Shown here: in pieces, positions 36,283 through 44,160 of the stretch
Numbering within the stretch: position 1 is the first letter of the stretch
How the letters are laid out: every line of letters starts with the position of its first letter
Assembly (NCBI RefSeq): GCF_020991065.1
Contig: NZ_CP087710.1
Coordinates: forward strand, 1,054,001-1,118,000
DNA: 64,000 nucleotides
Direction: 5' to 3'
From: Nocardioides okcheonensis
GTDB lineage: Bacteria; Actinomycetota; Actinomycetes; Propionibacteriales; Nocardioidaceae
Made by a program: the position numbers and the translations under genes
Notes under the pieces: model-generated
What the model was told of the DNA's origin: nothing
Database searches by the model: none
What the model saw: only the letters and a program-made list of their open reading frames with translations

Positions 36283-37035
36283 TCAGGACGCCTTCTGCTC
36301 CGGCCCGGCGGCGGCCTTCTCCCGCTCGGCCTGCTCGGCGGCGGCCTGCTTGGCCTGCTCCTTGGCGAGCTCCTTGGCCTTGGCGGCGTAGAGGTCGACG
36401 TACTCCTGCCCCGACAGCCGCATGATCTCGTACATGATCTCGTCGGTGATCGAGCGCAGGATGTAGCGGTCGTTCTCCATCCCGGCGTAGCGGGAGAAGT
36501 CGAGCGGCTTGCCGAACCGGACCACCGGACGCGTCCAGGTGCCGTAGACCTTGCCGGTGGGGGCGACCACGTCGGTGCCGACGACCGCGCAGGGGATCAC
36601 CGGAGCGCCGGACTCGAGCGCGAGACGGGCCACGCCGGTCTTCCCGCGGTAGAGCCGGCCGTCGTGCGACCGGGTGCCCTCGGGGTAGATCCCGAACAGG
36701 TCACCCTCGGCCAGGATCTTCATCGCCGACTTCATCGCCCCCTCGGCGGCGTTGGCGCCCGACCGGTCGATCGGGACCTGCCCGGCTCCGGTGAAGAACT
36801 TCTTCTGGAACCAGCCCTTGATGCCGGGGGTGGTGAAGTACTCCGCCTTGGCCACGAACGTGACCCGCCGGTTGAGCGTCAGCGGCATGAAGAGCCAGTC
36901 GGCGTAGGACAGGTGGTTGCTGGCCAGGATGGCCGGACCGTCGGCCGGGACGTGCTCGACGCCGAAGGCCTTGGGCCGGAAGACGAGTCGCAGCACCGGC
37001 CCGAGGGCGATCCACTTCAGGAACCAATAGAGCAC
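36283..37035 (-). CDS. plsC: 1-acyl-sn-glycerol-3-phosphate acyltransferase
   Basis: 250 aa. Acyltransferase motif I is NHLSYAD (His41, Asp46), motif II GAGQVPIDRSG, motif III FGIYPEGTRS and motif IV AVVGTDVV. Makes phosphatidic acid from lysophosphatidate. The C-terminal tail is a Lys/Ala/Glu helix. TAGAGT lies 6 bases before the GTG. M. tuberculosis Rv2182c is the positional counterpart. Confidence 0.93.
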   Translation of the reverse strand: MLYWFLKWIALGPVLRLVFRPKAFGVEHVPADGPAILASNHLSYADWLFMPLTLNRRVTFVAKAEYFTTPGIKGWFQKKFFTGAGQVPIDRSGANAAEGAMKSAMKILAEGDLFGIYPEGTRSHDGRLYRGKTGVARLALESGAPVIPCAVVGTDVVAPTGKVYGTWTRPVVRFGKPLDFSRYAGMENDRYILRSITDEIMYEIMRLSGQEYVDLYAAKAKELAKEQAKQAAAEQAEREKAAAGPEQKAS

Positions 37036-37041
37036 GGGTCG

Positions 37042-37047
37042 ACTCTA
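37042..37047 (-). promoter_or_regulatory. -10 box TAGAGT, leaderless-type promoter of plsC
   Basis: Six bases before the GTG at 37035. Confidence 0.6.
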
Positions 37048-37854
37048 GCTCCGCTCGGCGGTGACGCGCGCGATGAAGTCCGCCGACTCCGAGAAGATCC
37101 GCGGCGCGTCGTTGTCGAGGGTCGCGACGTGGTAGCTGTCCTCGAGCACCCGCTCCTCGAAGTCCTTCGAGGACAGGCCCGCGTTGAGCGCCCGGGAGGT
37201 CGAGATGTCGACGACGTGGTCCTCCGCGGAGCGGAAGTAGAGCACCGGGACGGTGATCCGCGGGAGGTCGCGGCGCAGCTCGGCGTAGCCGGCGAACATC
37301 GACGCGGCCGCCTTCAGCGGGGTCATCGGGTAGCCGTGCTCGTCGGCGCCGGGCTTCTTGATGTCGTTGGCGATCCCGGGCATGGCCGGGACGACGTGCT
37401 TGAGCACGGGGAGCGCCTTGACGTCCTTGCGGAGCGTGTCGACGGCCGGGTTGACCAGGCAGATGCCGGCGAGCCCGTCGCCCTTGTCGGCGGCGAGCCG
37501 GAGGCACAGCGCACCTCCCATGGAGAGGCCGACCGCGACCACCGCGTCGTTCTCCGCGGCGAGCTTGTCGTAGGCGCCCTCCACGGTGGCCACCCAGTCG
37601 GCCCACGTCACCCGGTTGAGGTCCTGCCAGCGCGTGCCGTGCCCGGGGAGCAGCGGCATCTCGACGGCGTAGCCCCGCGCGGCGAGGTCCTCGGCCCAGG
37701 GCCGCATCGAGAACGGGTTGCCGGTGAAGCCGTGCTGGACCAGCACGCCGACCCGGCGGCCACCGGTCAGCTCGGGGCGGGCCGACACCGACATCGGGGC
37801 GACCAGGGCGGGGTCGAGGGGCGCGTCGGGTGCGCCGCGGAAGGGGATCCTCAC
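37045..37854 (-). CDS. Alpha/beta hydrolase, carboxylesterase or monoacylglycerol lipase-like
   Basis: 269 aa. Oxyanion region VLVQHGFTGNP, nucleophile Ser111 in VGLSMGGALC, acidic residue in FRSAEDHVVD and the catalytic His in DSYHVATLDND. Matches Est30/MGL-type cytosolic esterases. GTG 37854 gives a compact N-terminus; a CAGACT box lies 7 bases upstream. Ends 10 bases before plsC, so a joint transcript is possible. Confidence 0.88.
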   Translation of the reverse strand: MRIPFRGAPDAPLDPALVAPMSVSARPELTGGRRVGVLVQHGFTGNPFSMRPWAEDLAARGYAVEMPLLPGHGTRWQDLNRVTWADWVATVEGAYDKLAAENDAVVAVGLSMGGALCLRLAADKGDGLAGICLVNPAVDTLRKDVKALPVLKHVVPAMPGIANDIKKPGADEHGYPMTPLKAAASMFAGYAELRRDLPRITVPVLYFRSAEDHVVDISTSRALNAGLSSKDFEERVLEDSYHVATLDNDAPRIFSESADFIARVTAERS

Positions 37855-37888
37855 GCCGAGGAGTCTGCCGCATCCGGGGTGCCACGGG

Positions 37889-37894
37889 TACCGT
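37889..37894 (+). promoter_or_regulatory. -10 box TACCGT, leaderless-type promoter
   Basis: Seven bases before the GTG at 37902. Confidence 0.6.
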
Positions 37895-37901
37895 GAACCG
37901 C

Positions 37902-38360
37902 GTGACGACCCCGGGCGACGACAGCCGCACCGAGCAGGCGTGGCGCGACATCGTCGAGAACTACGGCGAGCGGGCGGTGCTGCCCGACGAGGACGCGCGG
38001 CGGCCTGCACCGGACCGCGACGACGCAGGACGCGACGACCCGGACGCCGTGGCGGACGACGTGGCGCACGACGAGGTGCCCGACCGGGCGGACGAGGCCG
38101 CGCGGGTGGCCGAGGTCGACCGGTTCCGCCCGCCCCCGGCGCCGCCGCTCCCCCGTCCCCGCACCTGGCAGCGCGGCGTGGCGTGGTCCGGCGTCTTCGT
38201 TGCCCCGCTCCTGGCGCTCGTGATCGGGCTGTTCTCGATCTACGTCACCCCGTTGGTCGGGTGGGCGCTGCTGGCGTGGTTCGTGGGCGGCTTCGGCTAC
38301 CTCGTGCGGGAGATGCCCCGCTCGCCGCGCGACCCCTGGGACGACGGCTCACGGGTCTGA
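37902..38360 (+). CDS. Conserved actinobacterial two-helix membrane protein
   Basis: 152 aa. Begins with an acidic, Asp/Arg-rich cytosolic half (TEQAWRDIVENYGERAVLPD), followed by two membrane helices (~98-140) and a DPWDDGSRV C-terminus. No function known. The last 64 bases overlap the end of the convergent GT-like gene. Confidence 0.75.
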   Translation: MTTPGDDSRTEQAWRDIVENYGERAVLPDEDARRPAPDRDDAGRDDPDAVADDVAHDEVPDRADEAARVAEVDRFRPPPAPPLPRPRTWQRGVAWSGVFVAPLLALVIGLFSIYVTPLVGWALLAWFVGGFGYLVREMPRSPRDPWDDGSRV

Positions 38361-39730
38361 GCGTCGTCGTCGCGCGCACCCGCGCGCACCGGGTCGTCGG
38401 TGGTCCAGGTGACGGCCGCCAGCACGAAGGCGGCGCTGATGAACGCGTAGTAGTTCATGAAGCCGAACTTGGACGTCAGCACCGTCACGAGCAGGCTGAG
38501 CGCGATCCCGAGCGAGACCGCGGTCGCGCCGGGACGGGTGCGCCAGGCGACCAGGGCCGACGTCAGCAGCCCCAGCACCGGTGACAGGGAGAGCACCCAC
38601 CCGGGCAGCTCGCCGACGGCCGCCTTGAGCCCGGGCAGGAGCGACACCGCGTCGTCGCGGAAGGGCTGGCGGAACTGGAACTCGACCGCCGACCGCACGA
38701 AGGCGCCGAGGTCCCACACCACGAACGGCACGAGCACCACGGAGCCGACCGCCGCGGCCACCACGACCGTGCGCCACCCGACCGACCGGGCGACGCTGAG
38801 CAGCGCCGGGACGTAGGACACGGCGTACTGCTTCGACGCGAACAGCAGGCCGAGCGGCACCGCCGCCCACGACCGCCCGGACCGCATGCCGACCACGGTC
38901 AGGGCCAGCAGCCCGACCATGACCGGCTCGACCCAGTAGCCGATCACCACCGTCGAGGAGGTGCTGCCGCAGACCACGACCAGGGCGGTGACGCGGCCGA
39001 GCGCGTCGGTGGCGAGGTGCCACGCCACGGCCGTGGCGACCAGCAGGCACGCGAGGTGCATCCACCGCGCGTCCCCGAGGAGGTAGGCCGGGACGTCGAG
39101 CAGCAGGGGCGCCGGCAGGTAGGGGAACCCGCACTGGACGACGCCGTCCACCACCACCCCGGGCCCGTAGAACAGTCCGGTCTCGACCGGCCCGTAGGGG
39201 TTGTCGATGGTGATCGCGTAGGGCGACGTGCCGTGCAGCAACGCGTCCAGGCCGCCGCGCAGGAACGCCGACACGTCGATCTCGACCTCGGCCAGCAGGA
39301 TGCGGGCACCCGCGAGCACCGCGAACGACGCCAGCAGCACCCACAGCCCGAGCCGGCGCCGCGACGGGCCACCCCACACCGCGACCGCCGCCCCGGCCGC
39401 CATCAGCGCACCGAGGACGACGCCGAGCCAGGCCGGGACGCCGGAGTCGCCGGCGAGGTAGGCGTTCCCAGCGACGCCGAGCGCGCACACAGCGGCCACG
39501 ACGGCGACGACCAGGCCCGGCCGGACCGGCTCGGCGGTGCGCCGCGCGACCAGCGACCACAGGCAGGTCAGGGCGAGCACCAGCAGGACCAGCGGCATCA
39601 CGATCGTGGGCCGCACCGACGAGTACTGCAGGGTGCACGTCGCCGCCAGGACGGCGGCAGCGGCACGCGGCAGCGGGACGCCCGACGGCGCATGAGGCGC
39701 GGCAGCGCGGGGCGCGGCATGGTCGGGCAT
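38297..39730 (-). CDS. Polytopic membrane protein, GT87/GT-C glycosyltransferase-like
   Basis: 477 aa, 10-12 membrane helices. The extracytoplasmic loop after helix 4-5 (LHGTSPYAITIDNPYGPVETGLFYGPGV) and CGFPYLPAPLLLDVPAYLLGD resembles polyprenyl-phosphate-dependent GT87/DUF2029 proteins. Donor and acceptor unknown. The final ~20 residues lie antisense to the neighbouring gene. In mycobacteria a GT87 gene (Rv2181) occupies a comparable position. Confidence 0.75.
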   Translation of the reverse strand: MPDHAAPRAAAPHAPSGVPLPRAAAAVLAATCTLQYSSVRPTIVMPLVLLVLALTCLWSLVARRTAEPVRPGLVVAVVAAVCALGVAGNAYLAGDSGVPAWLGVVLGALMAAGAAVAVWGGPSRRRLGLWVLLASFAVLAGARILLAEVEIDVSAFLRGGLDALLHGTSPYAITIDNPYGPVETGLFYGPGVVVDGVVQCGFPYLPAPLLLDVPAYLLGDARWMHLACLLVATAVAWHLATDALGRVTALVVVCGSTSSTVVIGYWVEPVMVGLLALTVVGMRSGRSWAAVPLGLLFASKQYAVSYVPALLSVARSVGWRTVVVAAAVGSVVLVPFVVWDLGAFVRSAVEFQFRQPFRDDAVSLLPGLKAAVGELPGWVLSLSPVLGLLTSALVAWRTRPGATAVSLGIALSLLVTVLTSKFGFMNYYAFISAAFVLAAVTWTTDDPVRAGARDDDAQTREPSSQGSRGERGISRTR

Positions 39731-39784
39731 GGCGAGGAGTCAACCATCCTTCGCGTCCCGCGTACGCGAGTTCGGTCGACGCAC

Positions 39785-39790
39785 TAGGGT
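39785..39790 (+). promoter_or_regulatory. -10 box TAGGGT, leaderless-type promoter
   Basis: Seven bases before the GTG at 39798. Confidence 0.65.
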
Positions 39791-39797
39791 CTCGCCG

Positions 39798-41033
39798 GTG
39801 GGGACGAGCGAGACCGTCGAGGTCACCGGACACCTGATGGACAGCGGGATCCTGTCCCGGATCCTCGACGACATCCGCGACTACGGCGGCGACTACGTCA
39901 TCGACCACTTCGACGTGGGCCACGAGGCCGACGACCCCAGCCGCGCCCGGATCACCGTCCAGGCCGAGGACGACTCGTCCCTCCAGCGGCTGCTGATGCG
40001 CCTGCAGACCCGCGGGGTGAACCCGCTCGCCCCCGGCGAGGCGGCGACGGCGCCCGTGGAGCGCGACGGCGTGCTGCCCGAGGGCTTCTACTCCACCACC
40101 AACCTCGACACCCGCGTACGCCTCGACGGCGCGTGGCACACCGTCGAGAACCCCGAGATGGACTGCGGCCTCGCGGTGCTCGAGGCGCCTGACGGCACCC
40201 GGCGGGTGCGCACCGTGCCGATGGCCGACGTCCGGACGGGCATGCAGGTCGTGGTGGGCGCCTCCGGCATCCGGGTGGTGACGCCCGAGCCCGGCCACGA
40301 GCCGGCCGGCGGTGCCGACGACGACGGTGCGACCGACAAGCCCCAGGCGGTGCTCGTGCGGCAGGTGGCCGACGGCATGCGCCGCACCCGCGCCGACGGC
40401 AAGCGGCTGCTGTGGGTGGCCGGACCCGGCGTGGTGCACACCGGGGCCGTGCCGGCGCTGGTCGCGCTGATCGGGGCCGGGTTCGTCGACACGCTGTTCG
40501 CTGGCAACGCGCTCGCCACCCACGACATCGAGTCCGCGATCTACGGCACCAGCCTGGGCGTCGGCCTGACCATGTCGCAGGGCATCGAGCACGGGCACGA
40601 GCACCACGTCCGCGCGCTCAACACGGTCCGCAGGGCGGGCTCGATCGCCGCGGCCGTCGCCGACGGCACCGTGACGAGCGGGATCATGCACGCGCTGGTG
40701 GTCCACGGGAAGGACTTCGTCCTCGTCGGCTCGGTCCGCGACGACGGACCGCTGCCGGACGTCCACACCGACGTGCTCGAGGGCCAGCGCGCCATGCGCG
40801 CACACATCCAGGACGTCGGCCTCTGCCTGATGATGGCCACCCAGCTGCACTCCGTCGCGACCGGCAACATCCTGCCGGCGAGCGTCCCGCTCGTCTGCGT
40901 CGACATCAACCCCGCCACGGTCACCAAGCTCACCGACCGCGGGGCCAGCCACGGGCGCGGCATCGTCACCGACGTCGGCCTGTTCCTCGAGCAGCTCGCG
41001 CTCGAGCTCGTGCCGGACTACCGCAGGGCCTGA
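39798..41033 (+). CDS. Archaeal-type ornithine cyclodeaminase (TIGR00300, LOR/SDH domain)
   Basis: 411 aa. N-terminal LOR/SDH domain begins GHLMDSGILSRILDDI and includes YVIDHFDVGHEADDPSRARITV; the C-terminal nucleotide-binding part has VAGPGVVHTGAVPALVALI and TLFAGNALATHDIESAIYGTSLGV. Length and motifs match the TIGR00300 family, in which the Methanococcus MMP1218 protein converts ornithine to proline and ammonia. Not related to classical mu-crystallin-type OCD. GTG start set by the TAGGGT box. Overlaps the convergent glk gene by 16 bases. Confidence 0.85.
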   Translation: MGTSETVEVTGHLMDSGILSRILDDIRDYGGDYVIDHFDVGHEADDPSRARITVQAEDDSSLQRLLMRLQTRGVNPLAPGEAATAPVERDGVLPEGFYSTTNLDTRVRLDGAWHTVENPEMDCGLAVLEAPDGTRRVRTVPMADVRTGMQVVVGASGIRVVTPEPGHEPAGGADDDGATDKPQAVLVRQVADGMRRTRADGKRLLWVAGPGVVHTGAVPALVALIGAGFVDTLFAGNALATHDIESAIYGTSLGVGLTMSQGIEHGHEHHVRALNTVRRAGSIAAAVADGTVTSGIMHALVVHGKDFVLVGSVRDDGPLPDVHTDVLEGQRAMRAHIQDVGLCLMMATQLHSVATGNILPASVPLVCVDINPATVTKLTDRGASHGRGIVTDVGLFLEQLALELVPDYRRA

Positions 41034-41977
41034 GCGGCGAGCAGCGCCGCTCCCACCATCCCCGACTCCGGCCCCAGGCTCCCGGCCACCAGGTCGGGCA
41101 CGCGACGGTGCGCCCCGCCGACCAGCGAGCGCCGCAGCGCCGCACGGGCGGGCTCGAGCAGCCGGTCGCCGGCCGCGGACACCCCGCCGCCGATCACGAC
41201 GAGCTGGGGGTCGAGGGCAGCGACCAGGTTGGCGGCGCCGACGCCCAGCCAGTCGCCGACGGACGCGAAGGCCCGACGCGCGACGAGGTCGCCCTGCTCG
41301 GCCGCGGCGCTCACCATCGGGCCGGTGACACCGTCGGGGCCGCCGGCCATCTCGGCGAGGACCGACGGCTGCTCGGCCATGAGGGCCCGCGCGTCGCGCA
41401 CGAGGGCGTTGCCCGACGAGTACTGCTCCCAGCAGCCCTGCCGACCGCACTCGCACGCCCGTCCGTCCGGGACGACCTGCATGTGCCCGAACTCCCCCGC
41501 CATGCCGTTCGCACCGCGCAGCACCCGGCCGTCGAGCAGCAGCGCCCCGCCGATGCCGGTGCCCATCGTGACCATCAGGGCCGACGACGCGCCGCGGGCC
41601 ACGCCGTGGTGCGCCTCGGCCCGGGCCGCGCAGTTGGCGTCGTTGTCGAGCGCCACGGGGCACCCGAGCCGCTCCTCCAGCAGCGCGCGCAGCGGCTCGC
41701 CCTGCCACGGCAGGTGCGGCGCGAACATGACCCGCTCCCCCGCGGAGTCGACGAAGCCGGCCGCAGCCACCCCGACCGCCGCGAGCGGCCGGTCGGCGGA
41801 CGCCTCGAGGACGGCCGCGACGAGCGCGTCCTCGACCTGCCGGGTCAGCACCCGCCGTCCCGGGGTGGTGCGCCGCGCGGTGGCGCCGACCCGGCCGTCG
41901 GGCCCGACCACGCCGGCCAGGACCTTGGTGCCCCCGATGTCGACGCCGACGACGACGCCGTGACCCGCGGCGCTCAC
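41018..41977 (-). CDS. glk: ROK family glucokinase
   Basis: 319 aa. ATP motif VGVDIGGTKVLAGVV, sugar site LDNDANCAARAE and MVTMGTGIGGALLL, and the ROK zinc motif CECGRQGCWE. Phosphorylates glucose; in Streptomyces GlkA also mediates catabolite repression. The GTG overlaps the stop of the upstream gene (GTGA, 41974-41977). Confidence 0.92.
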   Translation of the reverse strand: MSAAGHGVVVGVDIGGTKVLAGVVGPDGRVGATARRTTPGRRVLTRQVEDALVAAVLEASADRPLAAVGVAAAGFVDSAGERVMFAPHLPWQGEPLRALLEERLGCPVALDNDANCAARAEAHHGVARGASSALMVTMGTGIGGALLLDGRVLRGANGMAGEFGHMQVVPDGRACECGRQGCWEQYSSGNALVRDARALMAEQPSVLAEMAGGPDGVTGPMVSAAAEQGDLVARRAFASVGDWLGVGAANLVAALDPQLVVIGGGVSAAGDRLLEPARAALRRSLVGGAHRRVPDLVAGSLGPESGMVGAALLAAQALR

Positions 41978-42396
41978 TCGTCCCCGGGCCAGTCGTCGGA
42001 GAGGTCCGGGTCGTCGAGGTCGACGTGCTCGACGTCGCCGCGCCCGTCGGGCTGCCGCCGCGCCGCACCGCGACCGGCGTCGTGGGTGGCCAGCAGGGCG
42101 TTCGCGGCGTGGGCCAGGGAGGTGACGGCCGCGGCGAGGTGCCCGGTGACCTCGGGCCCGAGCTGGCGCACCGCGTGGACCGTCCGGCAGATCGGGCACA
42201 CCGTGCACTCGGCCGCCCCGGTCGCGAGGTGGTCGTCGAGGTCGCGCGCCGACGCGGCCGCCTGGGCGGCGAGCCCGGCGAGGCCGTCGCCCGCGTCGTC
42301 GGCGTGGTCGCGCGCCCAGCCGGACAGCGCGCCGAGCAGCCTGACCGCCTCCTCGCCGAGGGAGCCCACCTCGGGGGCGTCGCCCGCCTCGCTCAC
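41974..42396 (-). CDS. Conserved actinobacterial protein with CPxC motif
   Basis: 140 aa, helical, with one CTVCPICRTVHAVRQLGPEV segment and an acidic Asp-rich C-terminus (VDLDDPDLSDDWPGDE). It lies between glk and the ArsA-like gene, as in Streptomyces. Function unknown. Coupled on both sides by GTGA overlaps. Confidence 0.75.
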   Translation of the reverse strand: MSEAGDAPEVGSLGEEAVRLLGALSGWARDHADDAGDGLAGLAAQAAASARDLDDHLATGAAECTVCPICRTVHAVRQLGPEVTGHLAAAVTSLAHAANALLATHDAGRGAARRQPDGRGDVEHVDLDDPDLSDDWPGDE

Positions 42397-43598
42397 GTGG
42401 TCTCCTGCCGGTCGGATGGGTGGTCGGGTCGGTGGTCCGGGCCGGTGAACCTGACCTGCAGCTCCCCGTCACGCACCCGCGCCCCCGCGACGCGGTGCCG
42501 CGCCAGTCCCGGGGGGAGGGTCAGGAGCCGACGATACGACGCGACCGACACGACGAGCTCGTCCCCCCTGCGCGCGAGACGGACGTCGTCGCGCGTCGCG
42601 AGCGGGACCGGGAGCGCCAGGACCCGACCCCCCGCTCCCTCGCGCACGGACATCACGGGCGCCCCACCGGCGCCGGCCAGCGGGTCCGCGTCTCCGTAGA
42701 CGTCGTGCGCCAGCGCCAGCAGCTCGTCGCGACCGACCGGCTCGACGGCGCGGTAGGGCGAGGTGCGCAGGTCGAGCCCGGCGAAGGAGTCCGCGGCGTC
42801 GGCGAGGACCCGCCGCTGGGCCGCCACCCACGTCGTGCGCCACTCGTCCGCGCCGTCGGCGGGGAAGACCCGGTTGACCACCGCGGAGTCGACGGCGTAG
42901 CCGAACAGCGACAGGTGCGTGTAGGCCCGGCGCGCCTCGGCGAGCACCACCGTCTCGGGCGTGAGGACGAGGCGCACAGAGGCCCCGGGACCGGTCAGCA
43001 CCGTGCGGGCGTCGTCGAGCTCGGCGTGCAGCCGCTCGAGCGCGTCGAACACGGGAGAGCCGGGCATCGGCACGCCCGCGGCCCGGCTGAGCACCGGCTT
43101 GAGGGCCCGCACGACCCGCCGCTCGACGGGCAGCACCCGGTCGACGTACCACCCCAGCGCCTCGGGCAGGGCGAGCAGCCGCAGCGTCTCCGCGGTCGGC
43201 GCGCAGTCGACGACGATCACGTCCCACTCGCCCGAGCGGGCCCGTGCCCGCACCTCGAGCAGCGCGAGCACCTCCTCCGCGCCGGGGAGCACCGTGAGCT
43301 CCTCCGCCGCCACCGGGTCGACGCCGGCGACGTCCATCACGTCCAGCAGGTAGCGCTGGACATCGCCCCACGACTGCTCGAAGCGCCGCTGCGCGTCGAC
43401 GTGCTGGAGCCACAGCCCCGGCGCCACCTCGACGGGCTCGCCGCCGGCCGGGACGTCGAGCGCGTCGGCCAGCGAGTGGGCCGCGTCGGTGGACATCACC
43501 AGCGTCCGGTGGCCGGCGTCGGCGCTCGCGCACGCGACGGCCGCGGCCAGGGTCGACTTGCCGACGCCGCCCTTGCCGGTGAACAGCAGGATCCGCAA
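42393..43598 (-). CDS. ArsA/Get3-related P-loop ATPase
   Basis: 401 aa from TTG 43598. The deviant Walker A is FTGKGGVGKSTLAAA, switch regions include MSTDAAHSLADALD and VIVVDCAPTAETLRLL, and a C-terminal beta-rich ArsA-type domain (~315-400) ends VRDGELQVRFTGPD. Mycobacterial counterpart is Rv2184c. Not obviously an arsenic pump: no ArsB or Cys-rich metal site. The TTG gives a start just before the P-loop strand (MRILLFTGKGG). Confidence 0.85.
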   Translation of the reverse strand: MRILLFTGKGGVGKSTLAAAVACASADAGHRTLVMSTDAAHSLADALDVPAGGEPVEVAPGLWLQHVDAQRRFEQSWGDVQRYLLDVMDVAGVDPVAAEELTVLPGAEEVLALLEVRARARSGEWDVIVVDCAPTAETLRLLALPEALGWYVDRVLPVERRVVRALKPVLSRAAGVPMPGSPVFDALERLHAELDDARTVLTGPGASVRLVLTPETVVLAEARRAYTHLSLFGYAVDSAVVNRVFPADGADEWRTTWVAAQRRVLADAADSFAGLDLRTSPYRAVEPVGRDELLALAHDVYGDADPLAGAGGAPVMSVREGAGGRVLALPVPLATRDDVRLARRGDELVVSVASYRRLLTLPPGLARHRVAGARVRDGELQVRFTGPDHRPDHPSDRQETT

Positions 43599-43615
43599 CC
43601 CCGGGACCCCGCCGG

Positions 43616-44053
43616 TCAGAGCGACTCGACGCGCTTCTTGAGCCCCTTCAGCGCGGTGTCGATGAGGATCTTCTCGCCCTTGCGCTTCAGCATCCCGATC
43701 AGCGGGATGCTGACGTCGAGGGCCAGGCGGTAGGTCACCTCGGTCGACCCGTTGCCGAGGTCCTCGAGCGTGTACGCGCCGTCGAGCATCTTCAGCATGT
43801 TGCCCTCGACGAGGGACCAGGTGACCTCGCGGTCGCCGTGCCAGTCGTAGGCGAGGGTGTACTCGTCCTTGATCGGCGAGACGTCGAGGGCGAAGTGGAC
43901 CTGGTCGGCGCGACCCGCCGCACCGGGGGCGGTGACCTCCGCGACCTGCACGCCCTTGGCCCACTCGGGGTAGGACTCGAAGTCGGCGATGACGGCCATG
44001 ACGTCGGCCGGAGGAGCGTCGATCGTGATCGACGAGGAGGTCTGTTCGGCCAT
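43616..44053 (-). CDS. SRPBCC (polyketide cyclase/START-like) family protein
   Basis: 145 aa. Starts MAEQTSSSITIDAPPADVMAVIADFESYPEWAKGV, typical of SRPBCC lipid-binding proteins, and ends with the amphipathic LKRKGEKILIDTALKGLKKRV helix. Positional match to Rv2185c. TAGGCT lies 6 bases before the ATG. Followed 17 bases later by the ArsA-like gene. Confidence 0.88.
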   Translation of the reverse strand: MAEQTSSSITIDAPPADVMAVIADFESYPEWAKGVQVAEVTAPGAAGRADQVHFALDVSPIKDEYTLAYDWHGDREVTWSLVEGNMLKMLDGAYTLEDLGNGSTEVTYRLALDVSIPLIGMLKRKGEKILIDTALKGLKKRVESL

Positions 44054-44059
44054 GGCCGG

Positions 44060-44065
44060 AGCCTA
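44060..44065 (-). promoter_or_regulatory. -10 box TAGGCT, leaderless-type promoter
   Basis: Six bases before the ATG at 44053; probably drives the SRPBCC-ArsA-glk gene string. Confidence 0.65.
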
Positions 44066-44160
44066 GCCCACGGCCCCGGGACCTCCCGGCGCGCAGGCTC
44101 ACGGACGGGCGAGGATAGCCTGCGCTACGCACATCGTCACCGATCCCGGGAGGTTCCCCC

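Noticed and set aside
38349..42068. A 1239-codon open frame on the minus strand
   Set aside because: Composition is Arg/Gly/Ala-rich and it runs through or antisense to four well-supported genes; it reflects the scarcity of stops in high-G+C DNA.
42393..43598. ArsA-like ATPase as an arsenite pump subunit
   Set aside because: No ArsB, ArsR or metal-binding Cys set nearby; the conserved neighbourhood is lipid/wall-related.
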